A stretch of DNA of 64,000 bases from Branchiostoma floridae (GCF_000003815.2 NC_049989.1:12290434-12354433); one strand, 5' to 3'. Shown: positions 45,901 through 58,320, numbered from the stretch's first letter. The notes: generated by a model from the sequence alone, not told the origin. Program-made: numbers and translations.

Positions 45901-46998
45901 CTAAGGCACGTTACAAGCCTGTAAAGTTTTACGATCTTGTTTATCACAAGTTACCAAAGATTTTTCAATCCTATCACAATGGAGAATAGTCCTTGACCCT
46001 ACCCGGCTTTCTTTCTTGATTTTCATTTAATCTTTTGACATGGACATGCTATGGTCTTCATTTTTTTGGTGGCAGATATCTTGTAATGTAAGAAAGAAGT
46101 GGTGTGTGTTTGGGCAGCTTGCTCTGCAACTACAGCGGTATTCTGGTCAAAATAGTCCAACAAGCTGACGCAAAACGGGGCAGAGGAACGACAGATTTCC
46201 ATTAATATTCAGCATGCAGCTATTTTTGTGAGAGATGTACATATTGAAGTACAAAACATGGAATTTTGGACTTATAATAATTTACATACTTAAAGTGGAA
46301 AATCTATGTTTACAGTATTTTTCATTATAGGACTCAAATATTTGTATCATGTGTAGTTTGTGGCAGCTATAGCTAGAAGACTAGCAGATACCAATTATGC
46401 AAATAACTTCCTAATTTACAGAACTAATGTGAAAGTGTCATACTTATTCTAAGTGCATATAGTGCAAATGATTGGATTGTCATCATTACGACCTGGTTAG
46501 TTAAAGGCGTACATAACCAGGCGTATAATATATAAATTATGCAAATGTACGAGTCATTTGCATAATCAGAATATTTCATGGAGGTATGAGGTCTCCGAAC
46601 TCTTGTTGAAATATATTTTACTTCCACTTAGTTCCAACGAATCACCCGACAGTACTGTGCCTCCACCGACATCAGTGGAATCTACGTCACTCCCGGGCAG
46701 AACCGAACAACTTCCGCCGGTCACGGTCGTAGTAAACGAGCAGTCACCCCCACCACCACCGTTACCGCCTTTACCGACACCTGCAGTACTAGATGTTTCC
46801 GCACTGGTCTTGCCTGTGATGTCTACGTCACCGCTGCCCTCGTCACCGCCCCCATCATACCCCGCGAGCAGGTGTGACCCGGATGAACAAAATGGCGGCA
46901 CGGAGGATTTCAGTGACACGGACTCGCTTCCTCCAGAATATGACGACATCACAGACAATAGTAGTGGTAATGTTGAATCAGTCACTACGCGCCTGTAA
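42927..46998 (+). CDS. Two-pass membrane protein with proline-rich PPxY tail, two exons
   Basis: Exons 42927-43276 and 46632-46998 join in phase (AG|GTGAGG donor, CTTCCACTTAG acceptor) to give 238 residues. ATG at 42927 has a good context (GCAACCATGC). A basic run (RRRRR, 18-22) precedes a first membrane segment (about 23-48); a second lies at about 59-75. The tail is rich in Pro, Ser and Thr and holds three PPxY motifs (PPAY 106-109, PPSY 190-193, PPEY 217-220). Such motifs bind WW domains, for example in NEDD4-type ubiquitin ligases (family knowledge), so a trafficking or ubiquitin-adaptor role is possible. The layout recalls small proteins such as TMEM51, but I see no clear homology. It shares layout, not sequence, with the two genes at 55903 and 60817. 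Confidence 0.7.
43277..46631. other. Intron of the PPxY-protein gene
   Basis: AT-rich intron with no coding feature or recognisable repeat family seen. Short frames inside lack motifs. Confidence 0.6.
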
Positions 46999-49900
46999 CT
47001 TTCAATCTGTATACATATACTGCAGCAGTATATTTTTAAGTAACAGACAGTACTTATAATTACTCGCATGATGCATTGAGCCGTATTATAACATGTTATA
47101 AGAGTTACTTATCAATACCTAAAAGGAATAGATACCAATATTACTGGAAAAAGTGGCAATATGTGTTCATTTATTTCTAAACTAGTTACGTTTAGGCGTT
47201 ACAACGATATAATTTCGAAAACGCATTTAAAAGAAGTCCTAATTTCCAGAATAGAGTGTAATATGTTCCTATACATTTTGTAGACATTATTATATCAAGA
47301 AGTGAAAGATGCGCATTATTTCATTCTGTTGGTATCTTGTGAACAATTGGACTTCTTAGTGTGCTTGTTGCGCTTCATTTATGTAGAGATATTCATGATG
47401 AAGGCATTTTCAACACTAATAGGAAATGCATGGGTCTACACTGCGTTTAGTGAGTGTCATATTGTTTTACAAACAAACTCCGTGCGTACGTAACTCACCA
47501 CAAGCCAAATTTTGCAAAACACAGGCTGATTATGTATTTCATCAATGCAATGTGTATTGGAAAATAACACTCCTTTCTGGATATTAGCACCTCTTTGAAA
47601 GGGCAAGAATTGTTATGGCCTGTTTGGTACTAGCCTCTGTTTACACAATCTCTCGCTGATTGGGGTTAATGACCCTCCCCCTAGGGCGGAAATGATAAAA
47701 CCGGCCGCTAGGAGCGCGATTTTAGTCAGGTTAGTTTGTCTCAACGTGGTAACAAAGGAATAGTCTATATTTTCTTGTCTTTCCCTGTCTGGTAAAGTGA
47801 GCCGTAACTTTTAGATGGAATGTGACAGGGTTTATCAGGATTACGATAAGATTTATACAGTATTATCGGTATCGAGATGTGATAATTATACTTTTAACAA
47901 AACAGGACATTCTTAATCATATGTATGAGATGGGCTATAAGGCGAACCTGGTAACAAGGTATTCTGTGCAGCTATGCAATCCATGTACAAACGTAAAGAC
48001 AGAAATTATACTGAAATTATTTAAGGGAATGTCAGACCTTAAAGGTATAAATATTGGTTACTAGAGAGATATACGTTTTATAGAATATAATGAGATATGA
48101 ACTAATCATTTCCAGTGTATGAATAAAAAATATCTGTTAAAAATGTTGTCTTCATCTAGTGATTTATTTTCAAATTTTGTACTAAAAGTTTTTTGTAACA
48201 AATTGCTACTAAATCTGGGTCACTGTTAGCAATTAGGTATACATCTCGGTAGACATTCGTACTGAAGCTCATACTGGCCTTTATACTACAAAAAGGATAC
48301 TAAACAAGAAAGATGACATTTGCGCGAAAATATGTAATGTTTACCTTCACTTAATGTAGCCTAACAGTGACTACTGTTATGTTTATTCTTACTACAACAC
48401 ATTTATGTTTAGTGACCTGAGCCTCTCTAGCTCTGTGCAAAGCTACTCCATATGCTACATTGTGTAACCGAACACCACAGGGTGTCTGCTACTTAACCTG
48501 TAACCATGGTGACAGCCGTCTGGTCCAGGTCATTGACCTTATTCGTTTGGAGAAGAGTAAACAGTATGTTTACCTTCCGTGAAGCTAGATATAATTAAGG
48601 AAGTAATGACAACGTCTCTGACAACGTACAATGTTACAACTCTACAACTGCTGACCAACTAAATTAAGACAAATGTTAGCAAACGCAAAATCTACAAGAA
48701 CATAAAACCTTATACTTCGTGAGAGGTTTTTGTCCAATTCTTGTCTTATTCAACATTCGAATTATCGTGCTAATTCTGCCTTATATAAGCATTCGGCTAA
48801 ACCTATGGAAACAACTTTGGACCCGATCCAAACCAGCGTTTCCATTCTTCAAGTCTCTACTTTCACCATTTCCGTCACTGACAAACATACAAACAAAAAG
48901 AAAACAATACCTCCGTTTTACCGAGGTTACAATTGCATATTCTGTTTCATTTTCTATTACAAGTGCTACAACGATGTTGCTACTGCTAGATCTACAGCGG
49001 GGATCTTCACATGTTCATCTCTTTTCACTTTGACCCAGTTTCTCTGCAGGAAGAAAAATGAGGTCTTTTGGTAGCAATATTTGAAATCCGCGGTTTCAAC
49101 GATTCTGCAGTACAGTAGAAATAGAGAACACATGTTTGCGTTATGATTTCACAATACGAGTTCACTGTGAAAACGGCGAAAATTTCAGTTGAACATTTTC
49201 GGATTTATATTGTCATTATGTGACTATGGCATGTGCGTTTTTGAACTTCTTTCTTAATATATCTTGTGTTTGAAAGCCCAAGCATGTCCAGGACAAAAGA
49301 TAAAAAACAGTACTTCAGGAATCTGCTGCAGTACCAAGGACAGACACCAGGTGGGGTGGGGGAGGGGCAAGATAGATCCTTCCTAGACGTACCCTCATAC
49401 CACATTCATTACTGCTAAACAGGGCACAGGACAATACCTCCAAAACAGACGATACTTCCGCTGCAGTACCAAGGACAGATGGTAGGTGAAGGTGGAGGGG
49501 GGGATAGATCTTCCAAGAACTATACCCATACCACTTATAATCACCATCCAATCGGAAACAAAACAATACCTCCATTTTTCATAGCCTCCATAGCAGGCTC
49601 TCTGAGGCCTTTTTTTGCTCATATAATACATTTTTGCTGGCATTTCTTTTTGTACGCTGATTGCTGGCCTTATCTGACTGCCAGCTCGCGGACAGCAAAA
49701 GTGTCTTATGATTAAAAAAAAGAAAAAAAAGACATTTTTTCATACAGGGAATAACTAAAGCCAGAACCTCAGATCTTCTTGCCGATATTGGCGCCCCCTG
49801 AAACCCTGACCCACATGTAACCTATATCCTCCAGTAACCCCCTTGTAAATGTCGACGGCTCTCGCCCACTCACTCATTTCACTTCGCTGCTTTAGAATAG

Positions 49901-50500
49901 GTTGCGGCAAGTCACAACCTGAACTTATTAATCTACTAGTACTCTTCATATAACAACACAAGCATCTTCGTGGCTTCAAAACGTAGAGTTTAATACTCAA
50001 GCTGATTCGGAATTATTCCAACTAAAGTTACTTTTCTCTTATGTAAATGAAACACTTTGCAACGCCCACGCTCTTTCATTTCATATCCGCCTACGTCGAC
50101 CTTCATCTAACCATAAAAGGACGGTATTGAGCCTCGATGCCATACTATTGCTCGCTTTACAAAGTCTTAGTTTTTTTTTCATTGTCAAGAGCCGTTCTTC
50201 TGAACAGGACCCTTGCTTGTGTAACAAGTTATTTGCCTATTTTTGCCGTTTTGCCTATTTGCGGATAAAGCCGAGGTAAGTCAGAATTAGTACTTATACC
50301 GGTAAGAAAATCAGAAAAATGGGGCGTGTCTATCAAAACGGTATGCTTTACATCGATAAAGGCTACAGTACAGTATAGGCTACACATACAGGTAATAAGT
50401 TGAATATACAGTACACAAATTAACAGTTACCCAAGCAATTGGATTTGATTTTTGAACGGTCAGACGTTTTCGGGTGGAGTCCTCTATCTTTTGTTAGTTA
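46999..50500. other. Intergenic, no gene recognised
   Basis: AT-rich. Two or three diverged copies of about 140 bp with CTGCAGTACCAAGGACAGA lie at 49300-49585. Nothing else supported. Confidence 0.55.
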
Positions 50501-50603
50501 NNNNNNNNNNNNNNNNNNNNNNNNNNNNNNNNNNNNNNNNNNNNNNNNNNNNNNNNNNNNNNNNNNNNNNNNNNNNNNNNNNNNNNNNNNNNNNNNNNNN
50601 NNN
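50501..50603. other. Assembly gap (103 N)
   Basis: Unknown bases. Confidence 0.99.
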
Positions 50604-50689
50604 TGTATGGTATGTTGAATTTGTCTATAAGCAGACTGTGTGTTGTAAGTATACTACAATATGCCAACACCTTACGTATTGCGTATTAT

Positions 50690-51740
50690 AGTTTGGTATG
50701 TGGGGTTGTGCCTCGTTAATGTATATAGTCTCTATACCCCACTGCCCCTCCCCGCCCACATGTGTTATGGTTAAGTTTACGAAAGAGTATAACATACATT
50801 TTTGTCAGCCATTTAGCAACACCTCGTCTACAACACAACGGTGTATCTAAAGGAAACAATCGTTTGAAAATGATAAAACTAAGTTAGTAACAGTGACAGC
50901 GAAAGACATTCAAAGAAAAGATAGCTTATTTTTACAGGTCATTGAGCTTAGCGTGTGTGTCTTGTTATTGACCCCCTCCCCCAATTGTTGCCCGAAGGTA
51001 GGAACAATAGAAGCACGTGCCCAAACACAAGCGCGCACATCATTGTTACAATATATTTTTGGTATAGTTAGCTGATATTAATCTGTTTGCCCATCTCAAA
51101 AAAAATGAATCAAAACTTGACAGATTTTCTTCTAAGTTTTTTATTTACTTCATATTTACCACAAAACAAGGCTCTAAGAGCCGCTCACATGTTTTTTTTC
51201 GGTTACTGTACTGATTTGTGATTGCAAGTCAGTTTTACATAGTGTATATATGGTATGAAGACTTTAACTAGCATGTATTGCATATCATAGTTTGGCATGT
51301 GGGGTTTCTATGGTGTGCCCCTCCCCTGTCCATATATCTTATAGATAATTTTACTTAAGAAGTATAATTCATATCTTTGACACTTTTTAACACCTTGTCT
51401 ATAAAACAACGACTTATCTAAAGAAAATCATCATTTGAAAATGATAAACAAAGTTAGTTAGAGTGGCAGTTGACGACATGTAAAGAAAGAAACAGCTAAC
51501 TTTTACAGGTCGTTGACCTCAATTTGTGTGTTCTGTCAATCTTATCCGTTCTTTTGCCCGAAGGTAGGAACAAGATAGAAGCACGTAAATACAAACGGAC
51601 ACATTATTACAAAATGCTTCTGATATAGTAAACGGATAATAATCGTAAAAAAAAACAATTAATCAGAACATGACAATTTTTTAAACTTTTTTTTTACTTA
51701 CTTCAGATTCACCGCAAAGCAAGGCTCTAAGAGGCCCTCA
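50690..51740. repeat. Diverged tandem duplication of about 550-600 bp
   Basis: The two halves share TTTGGTATGTGGGGTT (50692) / TTTGGCATGTGGGGTT (51292), TTTGAAAATGATAAA, TTGCCCGAAGGTAGGAACAA and AAGGCTCTAAGAG (51168/51719) in the same order. The left edge is hidden by the gap at 50501-50603. No open frame is shared. Confidence 0.7.
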
Positions 51741-52153
51741 AAAAGAGTCAAATATTTGGGTTACTGTACTGATATGATGACAGATATTTGTTAACCTTTG
51801 ACATCTACTGGGCCCATCCGGAAGCAATCACGAGGATAGGAAGTCATATCCTTAACAATGTAGTTCCAGGAAAGAAGCGTTCAGCATGGTTCCTCTTCCT
51901 GTTAGATGTACAAAATGTATTATGAAAGAAAAAAGGGTGATTTGGTTGGTGCAATTGTCCTACGATTGCTAACTTGGGGCATTTTTTAGGACAGTCATGC
52001 ATGTATCCTAGAATGTTCAGCTGTCTTGGTATACAAAACGCTCTCTTGTATTCTTGTGGGTGGTAAAAATGGCTCTATTACTGCCTGCTTACAAATCCTA
52101 TCATCAAAATCGTATGACGATCGAACAACCTACATCTGACCGCGCTCTCATAA

Positions 52154-52310
52154 CCCCCTCACATGTAGCGAATTCGATCGGACGACGAGTCTGCGAGCTC
52201 TAAATTACGAGGAGGCATGACCCTGACGGGAAGGGGGGGAACTCTGCCATTTCTTCGTCGGCATCATGGTCATGCCTCCTCGTAATTTAGATTTTCGCTA
52301 AATGTGAGGG
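52154..52310. mobile_element. Nested inverted-repeat element
   Basis: The outer arms CCCCTCACATGTAGCGAA and the complement of TTCGCTAAATGTGAGGGG enclose a perfect 23-bp inner inverted repeat (52200-52222 and 52268-52290, core CTAAATTACGAGGAGGC). A second CCCCCTCACATTAGG sits at the edge of the gap at 52539, suggesting another copy. Confidence 0.65.
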
Positions 52311-52538
52311 GCGTATTACGACACTAAGGCTAAGTCTATCTAGCTATTTCATGGATGACATCCTTTGCAGACTACAATAATATTGACAAAAAGCAAGATA
52401 GGTAAAAAAAAAACAAGATGGCTAAATTTTCAAAAGAGACACCATATACGTTGTAGAAAGAACTGAAGTGACAAAACATGGTAGCACAGTCATTCATTCT
52501 TCAAGAAGTAAGTGTAGTAATATCCCCCTCACATTAGG

Positions 52539-53032
52539 NNNNNNNNNNNNNNNNNNNNNNNNNNNNNNNNNNNNNNNNNNNNNNNNNNNNNNNNNNNNNN
52601 NNNNNNNNNNNNNNNNNNNNNNNNNNNNNNNNNNNNNNNNNNNNNNNNNNNNNNNNNNNNNNNNNNNNNNNNNNNNNNNNNNNNNNNNNNNNNNNNNNNN
52701 NNNNNNNNNNNNNNNNNNNNNNNNNNNNNNNNNNNNNNNNNNNNNNNNNNNNNNNNNNNNNNNNNNNNNNNNNNNNNNNNNNNNNNNNNNNNNNNNNNNN
52801 NNNNNNNNNNNNNNNNNNNNNNNNNNNNNNNNNNNNNNNNNNNNNNNNNNNNNNNNNNNNNNNNNNNNNNNNNNNNNNNNNNNNNNNNNNNNNNNNNNNN
52901 NNNNNNNNNNNNNNNNNNNNNNNNNNNNNNNNNNNNNNNNNNNNNNNNNNNNNNNNNNNNNNNNNNNNNNNNNNNNNNNNNNNNNNNNNNNNNNNNNNNN
53001 NNNNNNNNNNNNNNNNNNNNNNNNNNNNNNNN
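52539..53032. other. Assembly gap (494 N)
   Basis: Unknown bases. The gap follows CCCCCTCACATTAGG and ends just before the TTAA-flanked element, so it probably hides repeats. Confidence 0.99.
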
Positions 53033-53046
53033 ATTCAGGGCATTAA

Positions 53047-54018
53047 CCCTCAGACACCCGAGTGGGGTCCGTTTGGACCCCAGGCGTACATTTTGAAGTG
53101 CCATTGGAACATTTTTGATCTGAAGAAAAAATCCTTCCGTGACTTTGTCAGTCAATATGTCTTATACCTTCTCCTAAGTTTTCGCAAAGATTGGTACAAT
53201 TATGTGGAAATTATAAAGAAAGTTTGTGTTCAGTCCCTCTGGGGTCCAAACGGACCCCAGCAAAAATGTGCAGTTTTTAAAACAAACTTTGGAGGCTATC
53301 TCATTAACCACTTATAGTAAGGCTACTAAACTTTTAGACGATAATAACAATGTAACCTTTAATCCTCACAAAAATTTCTGTGTCATCAACATGTAATGTG
53401 GCGACATTATGACGTCATTTACCTAATCAGGGCGGCCATCTTGGATTTTGACCAATGACGTCATAAAATTAGCATAAATTACAAATTTTAAGTCATGAAA
53501 ATTACATTGGATTTCATAGAATTTAATTGTTGTTAGAAAACAGGTGTATTTTGCCAAGAAAACCTTGTTTAAATTGAAATTGTCAAATTTTGGCAAAAAT
53601 ATGCCTGTTAGAATATGGTTGCCATGGCAACCCCAAAAAGTGATAAACTTACTTTATTGACCAAAAACTTTTGCAAACAATATTTTTTGATAAATTACGA
53701 AGTTTCGTAGCTTTAGCTCTAGCCGTTCATGAGTAATGCGACATAAATGTTGCTGAGGGCCTCAAAATTCCCCTATCTGGTCGGAATAGGTTTAGTGCAA
53801 AACGTGGTCCTTCTGAACTTTTGCATAAATTATGATAATGAGTTGGAATTAGCAACACATTAACATCTCAAAATCTTCCTCTTACATTGACGAAGCAATG
53901 TATATACAATGATCGCCGATAAGAAATGGTACTGAGATTTTATGAACAAAACATTTTGGGGTCCGTTTGGACCCCACTCGGTCATTTTAGTCGCAAAAAA
54001 GGGTCGGGTGCTTGAGAG
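53047..54018. mobile_element. TTAA-flanked inverted-repeat element (piggyBac/Kolobok-like, non-autonomous)
   Basis: TTAA flanks both sides (53043-53046 and 54019-54022). The ends are CCCTCAGACACCCGA and the complement of CTCTCAAGCACCCGA. Inside are three copies of the hairpin GGGGTCC-N4-GGACCCC (53064, 53241, 53958). No transposase frame is present. TTAA targets are typical of the piggyBac and Kolobok superfamilies (family knowledge); which one is not settled. Confidence 0.7.
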
Positions 54019-54022
54019 TTAA

Positions 54023-54935
54023 TAAAAGAATTACGTATATCACTATATAACTCACATTCCAATACAAAATGACTTCATTTTCAATATCTTTGGCGTTACA
54101 AAGTGTACAGATTCTATCACTCGGCGCGCACAGAACCCCGAATCTTGCTNNNNNNNNNNNNNNNNNNNNNNNNNNNNNNNNNNNNNNNNNNNNNNNNNNN
54201 NNNNNNNNNNNNNNNNNNNNNNNNNNNNNNNNNNNNNNNNNNNNNNNNNNNNNNNNNNNNNNNNNNNNNNNNNNNNNNNNNNNNNNNNNNNNNNNNNNNN
54301 NNNNNNNNNNNNNNNNNNNNNNNNNNNNNNNNNNNNNNNNNNNNNNNNNNNNNNNNNNNNNNNNNNNNNNNNNNNNNNNNNNNNNNNNNNNNNNNNNNNN
54401 NNNNNNNNNNNNNNNNNNNNNNNNNNNNNNNNNNNNNNNNNNNNNNNNNNNNNNNNNNNNNNNNNNNNNNNNNNNNNNNNNNNNNNNNNNNNNNNNNNNN
54501 NNNNNNNNNNNNNNNNNNNNNNNNNNNNNNNNNNNNNNNNNNNNNNNNNNNNNNNNNNNNNNNNNNNNNNNNNNNNNNNNNNNNNNNNNNNNNNNNNNNN
54601 NNNNNNNNNNNNNNNNNNNNNNNNNNNNNNNNNNNNNNNNNNNNNNNNNNNNNNNNNNNNNNNNNNNNNNNNNNNNNNNNNNNNNNNNNNNNNNNNNNNN
54701 NNNNNNNNNNNNNNNNNNNNNNNNNNNNNNCAATATAGGTACAATACATGCATCAAATAACTTACATTGCAGTGATACTGAGGGATTATTTTCGCCCAGA
54801 GTTGTTCTAATGCTAAACATCGCTCTTAGCGCCTTCTTTTGGAGGGTTTTCATGGCTGTGCTGAAGTTACATCCCGCTGTGAATACCACGCCTAAACTAA
54901 ATATGATGTCACAGTTGTGCAATTTACCTCAGTGG
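54023..54935 (-). mobile_element. LINE remnant around an assembly gap
   Basis: On the - strand, before the gap, it encodes LGVVFTAGCNFSTAMKTLQ, KKALRAMFSI and LFDACIVPIL, an RT C-terminal pattern. After the gap comes FGVLCAPSDRICTLCNAKDI, the Cys-rich end of such ORFs. 581 N (54150-54730) hide the middle. The TTAA-flanked element at 53047-54018 abuts its 3' end and may have inserted into it. Confidence 0.65.
54150..54730. other. Assembly gap (581 N)
   Basis: Unknown bases inside the LINE remnant. Confidence 0.99.
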
Positions 54936-55461
54936 TACCACCTTTATTTATAGCTAATATAATTTTGACACGCCCTGTCTGGTAAAAATAAAAATCTGGA
55001 GGTCAAATGTTCCAAAACTGTACATGCTGTTTGTCGATAACTACATACAAGTAAGCACAAGGTAAGGAATGATTTTGTTACAAATGTTTATAAGTATATA
55101 GAGCTACTACTTCCTTGTGACCTGAAAATACCCCATTGTGTTATATCCATCTGACTTCATTCGACCTTCAGGGTGAATTATGCACATGAGTGTGCAAAAC
55201 ACATTGTGCTATCAACAATATAATATTAATAGCACAATCTTTAGATAAATGCGTTAAATGACCAGTTGGCTTGGCCAACAGACAAGAGATCGAGAAGTAT
55301 TGGGTTCCATTCCTGGCACTCTTGGCTAGACCTTGTATCCCTTAGTGTAGACATGGGTTACTGGCTTTGTTTTTTTTTCTATTTTGCTTTTGAACAGACG
55401 TGGAAAATGTGCACTGCACTCAAGTTTTTGTAACTTATATTAACAGTGCCACATACACGGT

Positions 55462-55665
55462 ACAGACAGAAGGTAAAGGTAGTCCTTTTACCTCCCCGAC
55501 CGAAGTCAGGTGCCCATTTTTACACCTGGGTGAAGTGAGGAAGGTCGTGTTAAGTGCTTTTCCCAAGGGCACAACGTCGGGGCGGGGCACGGTGGGGATC
55601 GAACTCAGAACCTCTAGGTTCCGAGCCGAGCCGAACGCTCTACCAGTTACGCCACGCCCGACTTC
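55462..55665 (-). mobile_element. tRNA-derived SINE with a different tRNA head
   Basis: On the - strand it has GGGCGTGGCGTAACTGGTAG (A-box), GAGTTCGATCCCC (B-box), then GTGCCCTTGGGAAAAGCACT, the central segment also found in the SINEs at 22160 and 33122. It lies about 240 bases upstream of paralogue A. The swapped head with a common body shows that related SINE families share a central domain. Confidence 0.7.
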
Positions 55666-55902
55666 GGTTGGGGAGATAAAATGCAGTGGAAGGAGAGGGA
55701 CGGGCTCCGTCATCCTGTAGCGAGCCCTAAACACAATGTTATTGTTAGTGTCCGCCATGTTAATGCTTATATTTTGACTCTTCCGTGTTGTGTTTATTAG
55801 AACACTTACATATCTACTTCGTTGTATTCAACAAATGGCTATTAGTCCTAAAAGATTCTTGACATTTTCTTCCCAGACGCAAGTGTTGAATAAAGATCAA
55901 CA

Positions 55903-56721
55903 ATGGCACATTTCAAAGCTGCAGTGTGTGTGTACATGACAATCCGAGTTCTCGGCATCGTGCTATTCCTGTGTGGAGGCATCCTGATCGCTGTTACACT
56001 GTCGGTCGAAAGCTGCCTGCTTTTCTGCAATCATGATCGAATGCCGACAGGGGGCATCACAGTCTTGGTCGCTGGGGTGGCGGCAGTAATTCTCAGCGCC
56101 GCCTTGCAGTGGTGCAGTGAAGTGCAGAACAAGGGAGGTCCCACCGACGTGGAAAACGTGCTAGTACACTACACACGGCTGTCGCCAGAGTACAACACAG
56201 ACTCCAAACGCCCATCTCTTGAAACTGATACCGCGGAGGGCATTACTGGACAGTCTGTGAAAGGAGAAACGATCATCACGCAAGCTGCTATAGACGAAAA
56301 ACTGAAGAGGATTCCAGAATGGCGCCTCTTACGGAGCAATACCGCCGAGCGAGATGGCAAATTCCCTCGCGGAATAAACTCAGTGCAGATGAGTCCATCG
56401 TACAGCGAGGTAGATACCTTTTCCTTCACGCTATTCGATGATAAACATCGAAGGTACCCTGCTACACCCGACTTGTGCTATTGTTCGGAATTTGGTGATG
56501 ATCATGGTACAACAGGTTCTCATGCAAAAAGAATGGGAATTTGTAATGATGGAATGACAACCAACCAGGCGAATGATGAAACGTTTGAAAGAGGCGAGAA
56601 TGCTTCAAAAATGCCCTGTAGTCCTGCGGCAAACCGGCCTCGATCGCAAAGCCTTTGTTTTCCATCCACTGTCAAAACCTCTACAGACACTGCTAACACC
56701 ACACACACGCGAAGTGACTTC
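55903..56721 (+). CDS. Two-pass membrane protein, paralogue A, cut by an assembly gap
   Basis: ATG at 55903 follows a likely UTR acceptor (TTTTCTTCCCAG ending at 55876). The frame stays open for 273 codons up to the gap at 56722. Membrane segments lie at about 15-38 and 50-71, separated by a short Cys-containing loop (CNHDRMPTGG). The cytosolic tail begins with HYTRLSPEYNTDS and is hydrophilic. HYTRxSPxYNT and the TM2-Trp-Cys ending (LQWC) are shared with the gene at 60817, so the two are paralogues. After the gap an open frame runs to 57055, but it contains a dispersed repeat also seen near 61905-62000 and may not be coding. The 3' end is therefore unknown. Confidence 0.7.
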
Positions 56722-56821
56722 NNNNNNNNNNNNNNNNNNNNNNNNNNNNNNNNNNNNNNNNNNNNNNNNNNNNNNNNNNNNNNNNNNNNNNNNNNNNNNN
56801 NNNNNNNNNNNNNNNNNNNNN
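56722..56821. other. Assembly gap (100 N)
   Basis: The round length suggests a placeholder of unknown true size. It interrupts paralogue A, so the frame across it cannot be trusted. Confidence 0.99.
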
Positions 56822-57055
56822 GGCTCACATACATTCGCTGTGGGTCGTCGTGAGATTTTGATATTATTAAATTTCAAAGCAAGCAATTGCAGAACGAAAC
56901 AAAGACAAGAAAATAAGGCATTCCTTTACCATAAGAAAACAGCTGAATTTCGCACGACTGTGCCAAGAGAAGAATGTCGGCAGTTTGCGATCGTACGACG
57001 ATCGTACGACATACATGTATTTGACCGTGTCCTTGGTACTGAAGTACTAACGAAC

Positions 57056-58237
57056 TGAACATGAGTGTGAATAGGGACAAGACCACGATATCTCTTGTTT
57101 TACACTCGTCGGGAAAAAAGACTGAAAAGTGACTTATGCTAATAATACATTACCGTCATCCAAATATCAAATTATATACGCCATATGATGTAGATGATGT
57201 ATATATCTATAGAATATTGTTTTCATAACAAGTTTACAAGGGTGGACAAAAAGTAGCTTTAGACGAGATCGTCGTTTTTCTTATAGATCATAAATAGTGA
57301 AACGTATAGTTAATGTCTTATCTATCTTCAAGTACGGAGGATTTTGTTTTCGATGTGTCTGTTTGTCATGTGGTTGAGTTGTACATTAATGTTACTATGG
57401 TTTTGTTTCTGCTCTTATGTTGGTGATATTTTAGCGTAATGATATTTATATGTGGTTATCTTGGTTTATTGATTTCAATTGCAATTTGTGTCTAATCACT
57501 TATGTTTTCATTGTTTTGTATGAGTTTATGTCTAATGACTGTACATTGCTATATGGCCCGTGGGTGGCAGAAACCAAACAAAGATCTAAAAGATTGTGTG
57601 TTTACTTGTGTGTCAATGTAGTCATTTGAATATAGGGGCAGGAAATGAGGGGGAAATGGAAAAAACGCAGACTGACATGCAGGAAGTGGAGCTAGGTCAA
57701 AGTTGAAGTCGAAATGGTCAGATTAGTTTTTTGCACTACTGTACGGACGACGGGTGGGGGGGGGGTACTAACAGGATAAGGTGAAAGGTTTAATTTATCT
57801 CATTTATTGATTGATGGATTGATTGATCGATTGATGATCATACAGTAATGTCAGCGATTTCACGTCACTTCCTGTGTAAGGCGACAGGATGACCTGTGTA
57901 GTACGAAACGATTATCGGCCTCTGTCACTAACCCTAATTTAGGTTCAATTATCACCGAACCATCACTAAACTAAAGATTAGTGATCACTCCACTGTAAGC
58001 CTCAACCAGAGTTACCAGACCAAATTAACCAGAGTTACCAGACCAACTTTACCAGAGTTACTTTAATTTTGAATGGGTGGTCGCTCATCCTTAGTTTATA
58101 GTCCTGGCTAGGAAATTAAATATCTTGTAAGTGAATGTCCTTCAACTATGTCGGAAATGCCACGTTTTGGAAATACACATGTACTTTGTAAATTTGTCTA
58201 CATATCTCAAAATAAAGTAGAAGGAAATCATAACGTC
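57056..58237. other. Intergenic with short repeats
   Basis: An ATTGATTGATGG-type tract is near 57805-57840, and ACCAGAGTTACCAGACCAA occurs about three times at 58003-58055. No gene seen. Confidence 0.55.
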
Positions 58238-58320
58238 ATAACGCCTGGTCCTTTGCTATAACCTCCGAATAAAACCACCGAGTTTTTATGAGGTAGTTAT
58301 AGCAAAGGACCAGGCGTTAT
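58238..58320. repeat. Perfect 25-bp inverted repeat, 33-bp spacer
   Basis: Arms at 58238-58262 and 58296-58320 (core CGCCTGGTCCTTTGCTATAA) are exact complements. It would make a stable stem-loop if transcribed. Confidence 0.8.

Noticed and set aside
52468-54953. Frames of 190-310 codons across N runs
   Set aside because: They are mostly unknown bases; only the LINE-like ends near 54100 and 54900 carry a signal.
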